7,493 nt of DNA from an uncultured Solirubrobacterales bacterium (GTDB lineage Bacteria; Actinomycetota; Thermoleophilia; Solirubrobacterales; Solirubrobacteraceae), in assembly GCA_903959665.1 (NCBI GenBank), contig CAJBXY010000147.1:1-7493 (forward strand). The letters are read 5' to 3'. A program made the translations under genes and the position numbers. This document shows, piece after piece, positions 6,566 to 7,493 of this stretch. Each line of letters opens with the position of its first letter. Position 1 is the first letter of the stretch. The notes beneath the pieces were generated by a model, which saw only the letters and a list, made by a program, of their open reading frames with translations, did not search any database and had not been told where the DNA came from.

Positions 6566-6605
6566 GCCCAGACCTACGAAAAACTCGGCGCCGCTCGCGG
6601 CTCGC

Positions 6606-6611
6606 TAATCT
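6606..6611 (+). promoter_or_regulatory. Candidate -10 box TAATCT for a leaderless aldehyde dehydrogenase transcript
   Basis: TAATCT fits TANNNT and ends six bases before the ATG at 6618. The bases between (CGAACG) contain no ribosome-binding site, so a transcript starting at the ATG is plausible. The 52-base gap after the MaoC stop shows no clear -35 box and no U-tailed terminator. Confidence 0.45.
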
Positions 6612-6617
6612 CGAACG

Positions 6618-7493
6618 ATGACAACGATTAGCGCGCAGGACGAAAGTTCAGCCCTCGAAACTGTCGAGCGGCGCCTCTTCATCGGTGGTCAGTGGCGCGA
6701 CGCCAGCAGCGGCGCCACGATGGCCGTTGAGGACCCAGCTACCGGCCAAACTCTGGTCGAGGTTGCCGACGCGACGCCCGAGGATGCCGAGGCCGCCTTG
6801 GCCGCCGCCGACGAGGCCTTCGTCAGCTTCCGCAACGTCGCGCCGCGCGAGCGCGGCGAGATTCTGCGCCGTGCTTACGAGCTGATGACCGAGCGCACCG
6901 AGCACTTGGCGTTGATCATGACCTTGGAGATGGGCAAGCCGCTCGCGGAGGCGCGCGGTGAGGTTGCCTACGCGGCCTCGTACCTGCGCTGGTACGCCGA
7001 GGAAGCGGTACGAATCAACGGGCGCTTCCAGACCGCCGAGAACGGTGGCAGCCGCGTGCTGACGATGCGCCAAGCGGTTGGCCCTTGCCTCTTCATCACG
7101 CCATGGAACTTCCCGCTGGCAATGGGCACGCGCAAGGTTGGCCCGGCGATCGCGGCTGGCTGCACCGTCGTCGTCAAGCCCGCCAAGCAGACGCCGCTCT
7201 CGATGCTCGCGATGGCGCAGGTCTTCGAAGACGCCGGCCTTCCCGCCGGCGTGCTCAACGTTGTTTGCGGCTCCAGCTCCGGCTCGCTGATGGCGCCGCT
7301 GATCGCCGACCCGCGACTGCGCAAACTCTCTTTCACGGGTTCGACAGCAGTTGGCAAGCAGCTGATCGCTCAGTCGGCCGAGCAGATTCTGCGCGTCTCG
7401 ATGGAGCTTGGTGGCAACGCTCCGCTGATCGTCTTCGACGATGCCGATCTTGACGTTGCGCTCGACGGCGCGATGATGGCGAAGATGCGCAAC
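6618..7493 (+). CDS. gabD: NAD(P)-dependent aldehyde dehydrogenase, succinate-semialdehyde type, cut by window edge
   Basis: The first 292 residues of an aldehyde dehydrogenase (usual length about 450-490) are present and the frame is open to the last base. The family would oxidise an aldehyde, here probably succinate semialdehyde to succinate. Visible features are the N-terminal FIGGQWRDASSG (21-32), the oxyanion/substrate Asn N164 in TPWNFP, the cofactor-binding VVVKPAKQTP (184-193), the Rossmann loop FTGSTAVGK (239-247) and the catalytic general base E263 in MELGGNAP. The nucleophilic Cys would be expected a few residues beyond the right edge and is not seen. The overall pattern resembles GabD more than betaine- or phenylacetaldehyde-type enzymes, but substrate is inferred. 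K190 stands where NAD enzymes usually have Glu and NADP enzymes Ser. Start choice rests on the ATG at 6618, the first in frame after the upstream gene; no ribosome-binding site precedes it. Confidence 0.93.
   Translation, partial: MTTISAQDESSALETVERRLFIGGQWRDASSGATMAVEDPATGQTLVEVADATPEDAEAALAAADEAFVSFRNVAPRERGEILRRAYELMTERTEHLALIMTLEMGKPLAEARGEVAYAASYLRWYAEEAVRINGRFQTAENGGSRVLTMRQAVGPCLFITPWNFPLAMGTRKVGPAIAAGCTVVVKPAKQTPLSMLAMAQVFEDAGLPAGVLNVVCGSSSGSLMAPLIADPRLRKLSFTGSTAVGKQLIAQSAEQILRVSMELGGNAPLIVFDDADLDVALDGAMMAKMRN

Noticed and set aside
6590..6601. Hairpin GCCG-CTCG-CGGC after the MaoC gene as a possible terminator
   Set aside because: The stem is only four base pairs, is interrupted when extended, and has no T run after it.
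7085..7453. Plus-strand open frame (122 codons) inside the aldehyde dehydrogenase
   Set aside because: It is an out-of-frame shadow of a gene with clear NAD-binding and catalytic motifs in the main frame.

Overview
The window is 7.5 kb of GC-rich, densely coding bacterial chromosome. It holds eight protein genes (six complete, one cut at each edge), and no gap between genes exceeds about 60 bases. I see no rRNA, tRNA, CRISPR array, insertion sequence, phage gene or attachment site. The organism is most likely a high-GC actinobacterium, possibly of the Thermoleophilia/Solirubrobacterales type. This is inferred from strong G/C third-position bias, a stand-alone Pol I-type 5'-3' exonuclease, an ABC1 kinase beside it, and several genes that look leaderless. 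It is not proven by any marker in the window.

Layout. At the left edge a chromate-transporter (ChrA/CHR family) gene is read leftward and leaves the window at base 1. Only 33 bases separate it from a divergent rightward block: an M20 metallopeptidase/deacylase, methylmalonyl-CoA epimerase, a 76-residue protein of unknown family whose start overlaps the epimerase stop, and the ribosome-associated ATPase YchF. The first three are spaced like an operon (13-base gap, then a 1-base overlap); YchF follows after 46 bases. YchF and a leftward 5'-3' exonuclease gene meet tail to tail with an 11-base overlap. The exonuclease is divergent from an AarF/UbiB (ABC1) atypical kinase, followed rightward by a MaoC-type hydratase with a strong ribosome-binding site and by an aldehyde dehydrogenase of the succinate-semialdehyde type, which is cut at the right edge just before its catalytic cysteine would be expected.

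The genes do not form one pathway. They look like a core-genome mixture: acyl-CoA metabolism (epimerase, MaoC hydratase), aldehyde oxidation, peptide or acyl-amino-acid hydrolysis, DNA repair or replication (exonuclease), translation-associated stress control (YchF) and a quinone/lipid-associated kinase. I found no convincing new multi-gene system.

The points most worth a second look are: (1) the exonuclease, in which a conserved metal-binding Asp and a conserved catalytic-site Lys are both replaced; (2) the unrecognised small protein coupled to the epimerase; (3) a recurring TANNNT box placed 6-7 bases before the start codon of three genes, which suggests leaderless transcription; and (4) two opposed -10-like boxes sharing a TA step between the exonuclease and kinase genes.
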